NCBI GenBank assembly: GCA_964650485.1
Contig: CAZYTX010000045.1
Coordinates: 1 to 30,658, forward strand
Direction of reading: 5' to 3'
Length of the DNA stretch: 30,658 nucleotides
DNA from: CAZYTX01 sp964650485
GTDB taxonomy: Bacteria; RBG-13-61-14; DATKZS01
A program made the position numbers and the translations under genes. Below, piece after piece: positions 1 through 6,579 of this stretch. Each line of letters begins with the position of its first letter. The stretch's first letter is position 1. Below the pieces are notes generated by a model. It did no database searches and was not told the DNA's origin. It saw only the letters and a program-made list of their open reading frames with translations.

Positions 1-151
1 AAAGAAGCGCCGTGCAGGGAGACGGGGCGATATGGTTCCAAGTACTACTTGGCGGGCAGGGGGTCCCTGCTTACAAACCGCCCCGTTATTGTGCACAAAG
101 AAGCGCCGTGCAGGGAGACGGGGCGATATGGTTCCAAGTACTACTTGGCGG
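1..151. repeat. 55-bp direct repeat, two copies 96 bp apart
   Basis: Bases 1-55 recur without mismatch at 97-151. Each copy ends in the odd-length palindrome CCAAGTACTACTTGG (38-52 and 134-148), which has 7-bp arms around a single C. The spacer holds a second inverted repeat, GCAGGG-GGT-CCCTGC (56-70). Both copies can be read in one short frame, but that frame has no recognisable protein character, so I read this as non-coding duplicated DNA. The first copy starts at the window edge, so more copies may lie to the left. Confidence 0.85.
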
Positions 152-160
152 CGTGTTTTG

Positions 161-248
161 GCGTATACGGGGGGAAACGCTGCCGTTTATCCATGTAAAC
201 GATACCGTTTACACGGGTGTACGGCGCCGTTCACACGGGTATACGGCA
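161..248. repeat. Degenerate 22-bp tandem repeat, four units
   Basis: The units are 161-182, 183-204, 205-226 and 227-248. Units 3 and 4 agree at 19 of 22 positions, units 2 and 3 at about 13, and unit 1 is the most diverged. Each unit is itself roughly dyad-symmetric: unit 2 reads CGTTTA-6 nt-TAAACG, and units 3 and 4 keep CCGT...TACGG ends. A period of two helical turns with internal symmetry suits a cooperative protein-binding array. There are no unique spacers, so it is not CRISPR. Confidence 0.65.
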
Positions 249-381
249 ACGAGGAAAATCTTTCATCGAAACAAGAGCGGGCCAGGCCGTGAACGCTTAT
301 AAATCAACTGCTTGCACGGTCCAGGGCTTTTCAGGTAAAAGCATTTTTATAGCGGACCGCAAAAATATGCGCACGATGGTA
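249..381. other. Non-coding right part of the left intergenic region
   Basis: Together with the two repeat blocks, this completes a 381-bp gene-free stretch. Near 334-366 an imperfect inverted repeat brings GCGG-A-CCGC between T-rich and A-rich flanks. It lies downstream of the minus-strand glycerophosphodiesterase gene and could weakly terminate it, but it is not a clean intrinsic terminator. I see no tRNA, no convincing ORF and no clear promoter here. Confidence 0.4.
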
Positions 382-1140
382 TCAATTCTTCGGTCTGAAC
401 AGATTGGGGTCATCGGTCATTATGCCGGAGACATCCAGGTTCTTGAACCACTTTATCCAGAAGCGTTTGTTCACGGTCCACACGAGTATCTCCTTGTCCA
501 TCCTCTTTACCAGCCAGACCTCGATTGGGTTGGCAAAAGGGTAGTAGTAGGAGGGGATGTCTATGTGGTGCTTTTTGATGTAGTAGCGCATCATGATCAT
601 GTTTGCGGGGTAGGTGGAGGTCACAATGTCGGGCCGCATCTTCTCGACCATGCCTGCGACCTTGGGGTCGGGGGACTCGAATACTGCGCGGTCGAGGAGC
701 CCGTGGGACTCGACCTCTTCTATGAGCTCGCGCGCCTGTTCCGGGTCCTGTATCTTGAAGTCGAGTATGAAGCTTACCTGGTTTGTGTCGAGCCACTCCA
801 GGGTCTCGTCCAGGGTGGGCGGTGTGTAGCCGCCATCTGTCTTGAGCTCCTTGAACTCATCGAGCGTCATCCTATCAACCCTGCCGGAGCCGTCGGTGGT
901 GCGGTCAACGCTCACGTCGTGCATGAGCACGAACACGCCGTCCCTGGTCCTCTGTATGTCGAACTCGATCATGTCCACGCCAAGGTCAACCGCGAGTCTC
1001 AAGCTCTCCAGGGTGTTCTCGTCGCACAGGGCCCTGGCCCCGCGGTGTCCGATTTTCAGCGGACGGTCCTCCGGGAACTCGACAGCAAGCGCGGGGAGCG
1101 GGATCAACAGCAGTGTCACGAGTGCAATAGCTTTTCTCAT
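382..1140 (-). CDS. Secreted glycerophosphodiester phosphodiesterase
   Basis: A 252-residue GDPD-family protein. The family hydrolyses glycerophosphodiesters to glycerol 3-phosphate and an alcohol, using a TIM barrel and a divalent metal. Residues 1-19 form a signal peptide ending in ALA, so the enzyme should be periplasmic, salvaging glycerophosphate from phospholipid head groups. The catalytic HRGAR motif is at 32-36, ENT at 41-43, metal ligands E59 and D61 in EFDIQ, and the second catalytic histidine H74 in MHD. Length is normal for a bacterial single-domain GDPD. The start has a strong AGGAGGT Shine-Dalgarno 6 nt upstream. It lies 36 nt downstream of aroC on the same strand and is probably co-transcribed, although the functions are unrelated. 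Family assignment is secure; the exact substrate is not shown by the sequence. Confidence 0.93.
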   Translation of the reverse strand: MRKAIALVTLLLIPLPALAVEFPEDRPLKIGHRGARALCDENTLESLRLAVDLGVDMIEFDIQRTRDGVFVLMHDVSVDRTTDGSGRVDRMTLDEFKELKTDGGYTPPTLDETLEWLDTNQVSFILDFKIQDPEQARELIEEVESHGLLDRAVFESPDPKVAGMVEKMRPDIVTSTYPANMIMMRYYIKKHHIDIPSYYYPFANPIEVWLVKRMDKEILVWTVNKRFWIKWFKNLDVSGIMTDDPNLFRPKN

Positions 1141-1176
1141 TTTAAACCTCCTGGAATTATCATTTGCGACTGCGGT

Positions 1177-2277
1177 CTATTTTATGGGCATCTTTCCGAG
1201 CGGGCCCGGCAGCCCGGTCCTGGCGCGCTGCATGAGCATGTGGTCGCAGAGGACCAAGCATACCATGGCCTCGGCCACGGGTGCAATCCTGGGGCACAGG
1301 CATGGGTCGTGCCTGCCTTTCACCTTGAGCGGGATGCGGTTGCCGCCAAGGTCAATGGTCTGCTGCTCCATGGCTATGGAGGATGCGGGCTTAATTGCTA
1401 TCCTTGCGATTATGGTCTCGCCGGTGGAGATTCCTCCCAGTGTGCCGCCGGCGCGGTTGTGCCTGGTGCGGGGCTTCCCCTTTTCGATCCCGATGGGGTC
1501 CGAGTTCTCCGAGCCCTTTCTCCCGGCCACCTGGAACCCGTCCCCGATCTCCACGCCCTTGACCCCGCCTATACTCATGAGCGCGGAGGCGATCTCAGCG
1601 TCGAGCTTTGCGAACACCGGCTCTCCCAGTCCCGCGGGCACGCCGGAGGCATTGACCTCGACCAGGCCGCCGATCGAGTCGCCCTCTTCCCTGCACTGTT
1701 TTATGAGTTCTTCCATCTTCTCGGCGGCCGCGTGGTCGGGGCATCGGAGAGGGTTTTTCTCAGCTTCAGCCTGGTCGCGCTCTTGTGCGACGATGTCACC
1801 CACCTGCACTGTGAATGCAGCCACGTGTGCGCCGTGCTCTTTGAGCACCGCTCTTGCAATTGCGCCGGCTGCAACCCTGGCCGCGGTCTCCCTGCCCGAT
1901 GCCCGGCCTCCGCCTCGGTGGTCCCTGATGCCGTACTTCTGGAGGTATGTGAGGTCCGCGTGTCCGGGCCTTATGAATTCTCTCAGGTGGTCGTAGGCCG
2001 CGGGGTCCGCGTCCCGGTTTCTTATGAGCAGTGCGATGGGCGTTCCCGTGGTCCTGCCCTCGAACAGGCCGGAGAGTATCTCTGCCTTGTCCGGCTCGGA
2101 GCGCGATGTTGTAACATCGCTCTGTCCGGGCCTGCGCCGGTCGAGGTCATGTTGAACGGCGTCCGGGTCCATGGCCGTTCCCGGCGGGCAGCCGTCAACC
2201 ACGGCGCCCAGGGCGGGTCCGTGCGACTCGCCGAAGGTGGTCACCCTGAAAACATGTCCTGTTGTGCTGCCGGGCAT
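1177..2277 (-). CDS. aroC: Chorismate synthase
   Basis: A 366-residue enzyme for the last shikimate step: 5-enolpyruvylshikimate 3-phosphate to chorismate with loss of phosphate, using reduced FMN that is not consumed. Signatures are GESHG at 16-20, the FMN-binding stretch DHRGGGRASGRETAARV at 119-135, and the C-terminal RHDPCLCPR...EAM block. The open frame runs upstream to 2499, but homology begins at MPGSTTGHVFRV, and an AGAGGA Shine-Dalgarno precedes that ATG, so 2277 is chosen. A promoter with a perfect -10 lies about 50 bp upstream. It is divergent from the 3-hydroxyacyl-CoA dehydrogenase gene and is followed by the glycerophosphodiesterase gene. The enzyme acts in the cytoplasm. Confidence 0.96.
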   Translation of the reverse strand: MPGSTTGHVFRVTTFGESHGPALGAVVDGCPPGTAMDPDAVQHDLDRRRPGQSDVTTSRSEPDKAEILSGLFEGRTTGTPIALLIRNRDADPAAYDHLREFIRPGHADLTYLQKYGIRDHRGGGRASGRETAARVAAGAIARAVLKEHGAHVAAFTVQVGDIVAQERDQAEAEKNPLRCPDHAAAEKMEELIKQCREEGDSIGGLVEVNASGVPAGLGEPVFAKLDAEIASALMSIGGVKGVEIGDGFQVAGRKGSENSDPIGIEKGKPRTRHNRAGGTLGGISTGETIIARIAIKPASSIAMEQQTIDLGGNRIPLKVKGRHDPCLCPRIAPVAEAMVCLVLCDHMLMQRARTGLPGPLGKMPIK

Positions 2278-2326
2278 TTTGGTTATTCCTCTACAGAGAG
2301 TTGCTCGCGCGTGAGAGCCTTTCCCT

Positions 2327-2355
2327 ATTATATGCGAGGGCCGGTTGCCAGGCAA
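2327..2355 (-). promoter_or_regulatory. Sigma70-type promoter for aroC
   Basis: On the minus strand, TTGCCT (2355-2350) is followed by a 17-bp spacer and TATAAT (2332-2327). The predicted start near 2320 gives a leader of about 43 nt before the aroC ATG, which has its own Shine-Dalgarno. Spacing and the perfect -10 make this one of the clearer promoters in the window. Confidence 0.6.
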
Positions 2356-2380
2356 TTTATTGATTTCCAAACATGCTTTA

Positions 2381-2397
2381 AACTGGTATGGCCAGTT
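2381..2397. promoter_or_regulatory. Inverted repeat between aroC and the dehydrogenase gene
   Basis: AACTGG-tatgg-CCAGTT is a perfect 6-bp-arm dyad, 33 bp before the dehydrogenase start and just upstream of the aroC -35 element. It is a plausible operator in the divergent region. The plus-strand promoter itself is not clear: TTGATT at 2360-2365 has no good -10 at normal spacing. Confidence 0.35.
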
Positions 2398-2429
2398 GGT
2401 AGAATTAGGCCCAGGAAGGAGGTAGTGAG

Positions 2430-3284
2430 ATGGAGTTGAAAAAGGTTTGCGTGGTCGGCCTCGGTACCATGGGCTCGCAGATAGCGGTGGTGTTTGCAAA
2501 GGCCGGCTTCGAGACCGGGGCGGTGGAGAAGAACGAGGGCATGCTGGATGAGGGCATGGAGAGGATCAAGGGTTTCCTCGACAAGAGGGTGGAGAGGGGC
2601 AAGATGAGCGCGGATGAGGGTGATGACACACTCGCCAGGATAACGCCCAGCACCGTGCTTCCGGTGGCTGCCACGGATGCCCAGTTCGTTATGGAGGCGG
2701 TGTTCGAGGACGTGGAGGTGAAGAAGGATGTGTTCCGGGAGCTGGACAAGACCTGTCCTTCCGAGGCCGTGCTGGCAACGAACACCTCCACACTGTCGGT
2801 CACTGAGATAGCGTCTGCCACGGCCAGGCCGGAGAGATGCATCGGTGCGCACTTCCTCATACCCGCGGCGCTTACACCGCTGGTGGAGCTGGTGCGCGGT
2901 CTTACGACCTCGGACGAGACTTTAGAGCTTGTCACGGACCTGTTGGGCAAGTGCGGCAAGGACACCGTGGTATCGGCCGACCTTCCTGGGTTCATTATAA
3001 ACCGGCTCTACATCCCGCTTTTGAACGAGGCGTTCTTCGCGCTTTCGGAGGGAGTGGCCGCGGCGGATGACATAGACAAGGCCTGTCAGAAGGGGCTGGG
3101 CATGCCGCTGGGTCCGCTGGCCGCGGCTGACGCCTCTGGCCTTGACGTGGTGCTCTCGTGCGTGAACACACTGCACGGCGAACTGGGGGACAAGTACCGG
3201 CCTGCCCCGCTGCTTGTGAAGCTGGTGCGCGCCGGTCACCTGGGCAAAAAGACCGGCAAAGGCGTGTACGACTATTCAGGGTAG
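2430..3284 (+). CDS. 3-hydroxyacyl-CoA (3-hydroxybutyryl-CoA) dehydrogenase
   Basis: A 284-residue protein, the usual length for bacterial short-form Hbd. The family interconverts 3-oxoacyl-CoA and (S)-3-hydroxyacyl-CoA with NAD(H). The N-terminal Rossmann fold carries GLGTMGSQIA at 10-19, with an acidic residue (E33) at the end of the second strand, favouring NAD. The C-terminal dimerisation domain starts near 185. Catalytic elements are S120 (NTSTL), H141, E153 and N191 (FIINR). The motif normally written HFFNP reads HFLIP, with Ile at 144, which is unusual. A GGAGG site lies 7 nt before ATG. It leads a plus-strand run with the crotonase, so the two probably act on the same CoA thioester pool. 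The gene name hbd is likely, but chain-length specificity cannot be read. Confidence 0.9.
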   Translation: MELKKVCVVGLGTMGSQIAVVFAKAGFETGAVEKNEGMLDEGMERIKGFLDKRVERGKMSADEGDDTLARITPSTVLPVAATDAQFVMEAVFEDVEVKKDVFRELDKTCPSEAVLATNTSTLSVTEIASATARPERCIGAHFLIPAALTPLVELVRGLTTSDETLELVTDLLGKCGKDTVVSADLPGFIINRLYIPLLNEAFFALSEGVAAADDIDKACQKGLGMPLGPLAAADASGLDVVLSCVNTLHGELGDKYRPAPLLVKLVRAGHLGKKTGKGVYDYSG

Positions 3285-3314
3285 CGCACATAGCTTGCTA
3301 TGTGGGCTACCCTG
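3277..3314 (+). promoter_or_regulatory. Long hairpin with G(CUUG)C loop over the dehydrogenase stop codon
   Basis: CAGGGTAGC (3277-3285), a G-G mismatch, CACATAGC, TT, GCTATGTG, G, then GCTACCCTG (3306-3314). The stem is 17 bp with one mismatch, and its tip reads GCUUGC, the sequence of the very stable CUUG tetraloop. The dehydrogenase stop codon (3282-3284) lies in the left arm. No U-tract follows, so it is not a standard intrinsic terminator. A 3'-end stabiliser or a processing or attenuation site between the two genes is more likely. Confidence 0.75.
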
Positions 3315-3362
3315 TTGCCGGTATAAGGTTACTCATAACGGATTTGCTGAAGGAGGATAGAG

Positions 3363-4148
3363 ATGGCATTCGAGGACATTGTATTCGAGAAGAAGGACGG
3401 GGTAGCCAGGATCACCATCAACCGCGTAAAGAGGATGAACAGCTTCCGCACCAGGACTTTGGACGAGATGCGGGAAGCGGTGTCGGATGCCAGCGGGGAT
3501 GGCAGCGTAGGTGTGATGGTCATATCCGGCGCTGGCGGCAAGGCGTTCTGCTCCGGGGGCGACGTTGAGGAGATGCGCGAGCTGGACCGTGCATCTGGCA
3601 AGGAGTTCCTGAAGAATTTCTACAGCCTGTTCCAGGGGATACGTTGGGCCCCGCAGCCGGTGATCGCCGCGGTTGACGGCTACTGCCTGGGAGGCGGCAA
3701 CGAGATCAACATGGTTTGCGACATGACCATAGCCACTGAGAATTCGGTGTTCGGCCAGGTGGGTCCCACGGTGGGGAGCATCCCGGTGCTGGCCGGGAGC
3801 CAGTACCTTCCCAGGAACGTGGGCGACAAGAAGGCCAAGGAGATCATCTTCCTGTGCAGGCGCTACTCCGCGCAGGAGGCTAAAGACATGGGCTGGATCA
3901 ACCAGGTGGTGCCGGACGGGACCCTGGAGGAGAACGTGAACGAGTGGTGCGGGCGCATCCTGGAGATGAGCCCCCAGTCCCTGCGCATAGCCAAGCTGTC
4001 CATCAACTTCGAGTCGGACCTGCTCTACCCTTCGTTCACCCACGGCATGGAGCTTCTGTCCATGACCTACGGGTCGGAAGAGCTCGATGAGGGCATGAGC
4101 GCCTTCCTGGAGAAGAGAAAGCCGGACTTCATGAAGTTCAGGAAGTAG
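3363..4148 (+). CDS. Crotonase-family protein, MenB/BadI-like
   Basis: A 261-residue enoyl-CoA hydratase/isomerase superfamily protein. Oxyanion-hole segments are CSGGD at 63-67 and LGGGNE at 109-114. Overall it most resembles 1,4-dihydroxy-2-naphthoyl-CoA synthase (MenB) and 2-ketocyclohexanecarboxyl-CoA hydrolase (BadI): FGQVGP at 130-135, FLCRRYSAQEA at 163-173, and the C-terminal EKRKPDF at 250-256. Unlike MenB and BadI it has Glu at 114, where classical enoyl-CoA hydratases keep a catalytic glutamate, while the second classical glutamate is Gly134, as in MenB. Function is therefore open: ring cleavage, Dieckmann-type chemistry or hydration. No other men genes are near, so menaquinone synthesis is not favoured. 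An AGGAGG site precedes ATG. The dehydrogenase lies 78 bp upstream, with the hairpin in the gap. Confidence 0.85.
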   Translation: MAFEDIVFEKKDGVARITINRVKRMNSFRTRTLDEMREAVSDASGDGSVGVMVISGAGGKAFCSGGDVEEMRELDRASGKEFLKNFYSLFQGIRWAPQPVIAAVDGYCLGGGNEINMVCDMTIATENSVFGQVGPTVGSIPVLAGSQYLPRNVGDKKAKEIIFLCRRYSAQEAKDMGWINQVVPDGTLEENVNEWCGRILEMSPQSLRIAKLSINFESDLLYPSFTHGMELLSMTYGSEELDEGMSAFLEKRKPDFMKFRK

Positions 4149-4153
4149 CCCGG

Positions 4154-5011
4154 TTGGCAGAGGAGAAAAAAGAGCGGGCGTTCCGCGATCATGAGGACCC
4201 GGAAGATCGGGCGGTGATCGATCCCCGGGGCTCGGTGCTGGACCCGAGGCTGCACGACCCTGTTGTGCTGTGCCCGGTGGGTCCCCTGGTATCCCTGGCT
4301 GCCAGAGTGTACAAGGCGAGGAAAAGGAGGCGGCCGCTGGTTCCGGCCTCGGTGTACTCTGCAAAGCACGGGGGCCGCAGGTTCTCGCTTGTGGGGCCGG
4401 CCATGGGTGCGCCCGCCTCGGCCTACGTGCTGGAGCGCGTGATCGCGAACCATGTGGGCAGCGTGGTCATGCTTGGGCTTTGCGGGTCCATATCAGAGGA
4501 GGTGAGGATAGGCGACCTGGTGGTTCCTGACTGGGGCGTGATAGACGAGGGTACCTCGAAGCACTACGTGCCCGGGGCCAAGCGCTCGTCAGCCACCCGG
4601 CCGGCCCTGGCCGCGGTCAGGGAGACCATCGAGGGCTCGGGCAGGAGGTATCACCTGGGTCCGGTGTGGACCATTGACGCGGTGTTCCGTGAGACGCGGA
4701 GGAAGGTGCAGGGTTTTGCCGAGCGGGGCGTGCTGGCGGTTGAGATGGAGGCGAGCGCGCTGTTTACTGTGGCCCGCTACCGGGGCATAGACCTTGCCGC
4801 TTTGCTGGTGGTCTCGGACGAGCTTTACTCTCTTACCTGGAAGCACGGCTTTACCAGGCCGCGCTTCTTGTCCGCGTGCAGGCAGGCGTGTCATCTTGCC
4901 CGGGACGCGGCTATCAGGCTTTACCAGGGCAAGTCTTTGGAGGAGGATGAATCCCACGGCGAGGGTACTGGTCCAGGGGAGCAGTCCGGCCAGGACGGAG
5001 AACGGTCTTGA
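4154..5011 (+). CDS. Nucleoside phosphorylase family protein
   Basis: About 285 residues of the PNP/UDP (MTAP/uridine phosphorylase) superfamily, which cleaves nucleosides with phosphate to a free base and a pentose 1-phosphate. The core runs from roughly residue 36 to 258. Visible motifs are GLCGSI at 108-113 (phosphate/ribose region), EME at 197-199 (ribose hydroxyl contact) and SD at 221-222, with the acid near the base. The N-terminal 35 residues and the hydrophilic C-terminal 25 lie outside the fold. The start is uncertain: TTG at 4154 lies 5 nt after the crotonase stop with no clear Shine-Dalgarno, and the true start could be a later GTG. Its last four bases overlap the next gene. Base specificity is not evident. 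Confidence 0.8.
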   Translation: MAEEKKERAFRDHEDPEDRAVIDPRGSVLDPRLHDPVVLCPVGPLVSLAARVYKARKRRRPLVPASVYSAKHGGRRFSLVGPAMGAPASAYVLERVIANHVGSVVMLGLCGSISEEVRIGDLVVPDWGVIDEGTSKHYVPGAKRSSATRPALAAVRETIEGSGRRYHLGPVWTIDAVFRETRRKVQGFAERGVLAVEMEASALFTVARYRGIDLAALLVVSDELYSLTWKHGFTRPRFLSACRQACHLARDAAIRLYQGKSLEEDESHGEGTGPGEQSGQDGERS

Positions 5012-6408
5012 GCTCTTTTTCTGACGCTGCGGACAAGGACAAGAGTGGCTGGTTGTGGGTGCTGCTTCTTTTCCTTGTTGCACTGGGCTTGCGCTCGTGG
5101 GGCATCAACCAGGGTTTCTGGTACGACGAGATATTCTCGCTGCAAAACTTCTTCCGGGCGGAGTGGACCGAGATATTCACCTCCATGCCCGACCCCAACC
5201 ACCACCCGCTCTACACGATCATTGCAAAGCTTTGCATAGGCGCTCTGGGTGAGTCCGAGTGGAGCGCCAGGCTGCCGGCCCTGGTGGCGGGCGCGGCCAC
5301 CGTGCCGTCGCTTTTCCGGATGGGTGAGAGGTTCTTGGGCCGGGTCCCGGGTCTTGTTGGGTCCGGGTTCCTTTGCGTTCACATGTGGCACGTCTACTTC
5401 AGCCAGGACGCGCGGGGCTACTCTCTGATGATCCTTTTGTCGCTTTTTTCCTGGTGGCTGTTTTTGCTATTGCTGGAGGAGATCAGTTATGCGCGGGCAG
5501 CGGGCTACGTTCTGGTCACGGTGCTTTCTCTTTACACGCACCTTTATTCCATCGCCCTGCCCCTTGGTCACCTGCTGGCGGCGCTTTGCCTGGTGGCATT
5601 TGGCGGGACCCCGCGGCGGGAGGGGGCCCGGCTGGCAATGATCTTGGCTGCGCCGGTCTTGATCTCCGCGCTTTTTTACCTGCCCATGCTTGGCGACATG
5701 GTCCATTACGTGCGCACCGAGGGTCAGATACTTGGCAGCCGCAGGTTCACGCCGGGGTTCATATGGGGTCTTCTGCTTTCGTGGTCGAGCGGGTCCGGCC
5801 GGGTGTTATTGTCTATTCCCTGCCTGGGGCTCGCCTTTATGGGTATTGTATTTTCCGTCCGGGACAAGCCGATAGTGGCGCTTACCTGGGCGGCGCCGCT
5901 GTTGTTCGGCTTCCTGGTCCCCCTGGTTTCAGGGACATTTGTTTACCACCGCTTCTACTCTTTCGCCCTGCCCGGTTTCCTGCTTTTCGCGGGTTACGGT
6001 TTTTATTGTGTTTTTCAAAGGGCATCTCTCAGGGAATGGATGCTGGTCGTGGTTTTCTTTGCCGCGGTCTCGGTTTTGTTTCCCGGGCTTTTTGAATATT
6101 ACCGCGTGGGCAAGCAGGGTTTCAAGGATGCCGCGGAGTGGATCGAGGATGAGGCCCCTTATGCCCGGGTGTATTCTCTCGGTCTTGCCGGGGACGAGTT
6201 CCAGTACTACTGCCCGGAGGCTGTGGTTCTTTCCGACGAGAGTCCGCTTGAGAGCTCGCTTCTCAAGGACTCGGTGGTTGTTTTCTCTTATCCGTGGTCG
6301 CTGAACCTCGCCCGGAGGCAGCGACTTTCCCGTTTGTGCGGGGAGCCGGTTGTATTCGAGTCCGCGGGGTATGCGGAGAACAGGGTGTACCTTTATCGGT
6401 GCCGCTGA
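5008..6408 (+). CDS. GT-C membrane glycosyltransferase, family 39-like
   Basis: A 466-residue integral membrane protein with about ten hydrophobic segments, the first at 15-31. Just after it comes WYDEIFS (38-44), whose acidic pair D40-E41 fits the catalytic loop of GT-C enzymes such as PMT and ArnT. PNHHPLYTII, SEWSARLPALV and SQDARGYSLM are further family hallmarks. Members transfer a sugar from a polyprenyl-phosphate donor to protein or lipid on the outer face of the inner membrane; the acceptor here is unknown. It starts at TTG, with TTGA overlapping the phosphorylase stop and a GGAG site upstream, so translation is probably coupled. An intrinsic terminator spans its stop codon. Pairing with a nucleoside phosphorylase is odd and may be only transcriptional. 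Confidence 0.85.
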   Translation: MSSFSDAADKDKSGWLWVLLLFLVALGLRSWGINQGFWYDEIFSLQNFFRAEWTEIFTSMPDPNHHPLYTIIAKLCIGALGESEWSARLPALVAGAATVPSLFRMGERFLGRVPGLVGSGFLCVHMWHVYFSQDARGYSLMILLSLFSWWLFLLLLEEISYARAAGYVLVTVLSLYTHLYSIALPLGHLLAALCLVAFGGTPRREGARLAMILAAPVLISALFYLPMLGDMVHYVRTEGQILGSRRFTPGFIWGLLLSWSSGSGRVLLSIPCLGLAFMGIVFSVRDKPIVALTWAAPLLFGFLVPLVSGTFVYHRFYSFALPGFLLFAGYGFYCVFQRASLREWMLVVVFFAAVSVLFPGLFEYYRVGKQGFKDAAEWIEDEAPYARVYSLGLAGDEFQYYCPEAVVLSDESPLESSLLKDSVVVFSYPWSLNLARRQRLSRLCGEPVVFESAGYAENRVYLYRCR

Positions 6409-6577
6409 TTTTCAGCGCTGTTTTTTTTGCAATCAGGTGCTCCAGCATTGGCAACAGCTCGGGTTTTCCAATCACTACGAGCATGTCGTCGCCCGGCATC
6501 ATGACGTCGAGGATTTCTATGACCTGTGGCCGGAGCAGAGTGGAGGCCATCCTCCTTCCCCCGATCTCGTTGGGCAT
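6263..6577 (-). pseudogene. Small ORF resembling an internally deleted RCK/TrkA-C domain
   Basis: The 104-residue frame opens with MPNEIGGRRMASTLLRP and continues VIEILDVMMPGDDMLVVIG. The first part matches my memory of the end of the TrkA-N/RCK fold in bacterial potassium-channel proteins (P-x-E-IGG-RMA...RP). The second matches the last strand of the TrkA-C domain (PGD-LVV-G-PE-L--L). About 50 residues that normally separate them are missing, and no pore or NAD-binding part is nearby. It follows the dehydratase-family gene with overlapping signals: GTG at 6583 overlaps that stop, and an AGGTGG site is well placed for ATG 6577. The last 48 or so residues run antisense to the glycosyltransferase 3' end and look like meaningless basic sequence. 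It could be a relic, or a small expressed protein with a junk tail. Confidence 0.5.
6403..6428 (+). terminator. Intrinsic terminator spanning the glycosyltransferase stop codon
   Basis: CGCTGA-TTT-TCAGCG (6403-6417) is followed by CTG and eight T residues (6421-6428). The TGA stop of the glycosyltransferase is inside the left arm. It ends the plus-strand run that began at the dehydrogenase gene, and lies opposite the small minus-strand ORF at 6263-6577. Confidence 0.75.
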
Positions 6578-6579
6578 GA

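Noticed and set aside
1..248. Possible CRISPR array at the left edge
   Set aside because: The 55-bp repeat has only two copies, and the 22-bp units are directly adjacent with no unique spacers; no cas gene is present.
2360..2389. TTGATT...TGGTAT as a promoter for the dehydrogenase gene
   Set aside because: The -10 is poor at 17-18 bp spacing. I keep only the nearby inverted repeat as a candidate site.
217..2439. A 740-codon plus-strand open frame over the left end
   Set aside because: It lies antisense to the glycerophosphodiesterase and aroC genes, which carry clear motifs. Its product is His/Val/Gly-rich with no recognisable domain, so it is a shadow of GC-rich codon bias.
3363..4148. Calling the crotonase MenB of menaquinone synthesis
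   Set aside because: No other men genes are nearby, and the GGGNE active-site segment differs from MenB, so a specific symbol would be overstated.
3333..4364. A 343-codon minus-strand open frame
   Set aside because: Antisense to the crotonase and phosphorylase genes, rich in His, Pro and Leu, with no domain and no ribosome-binding site.
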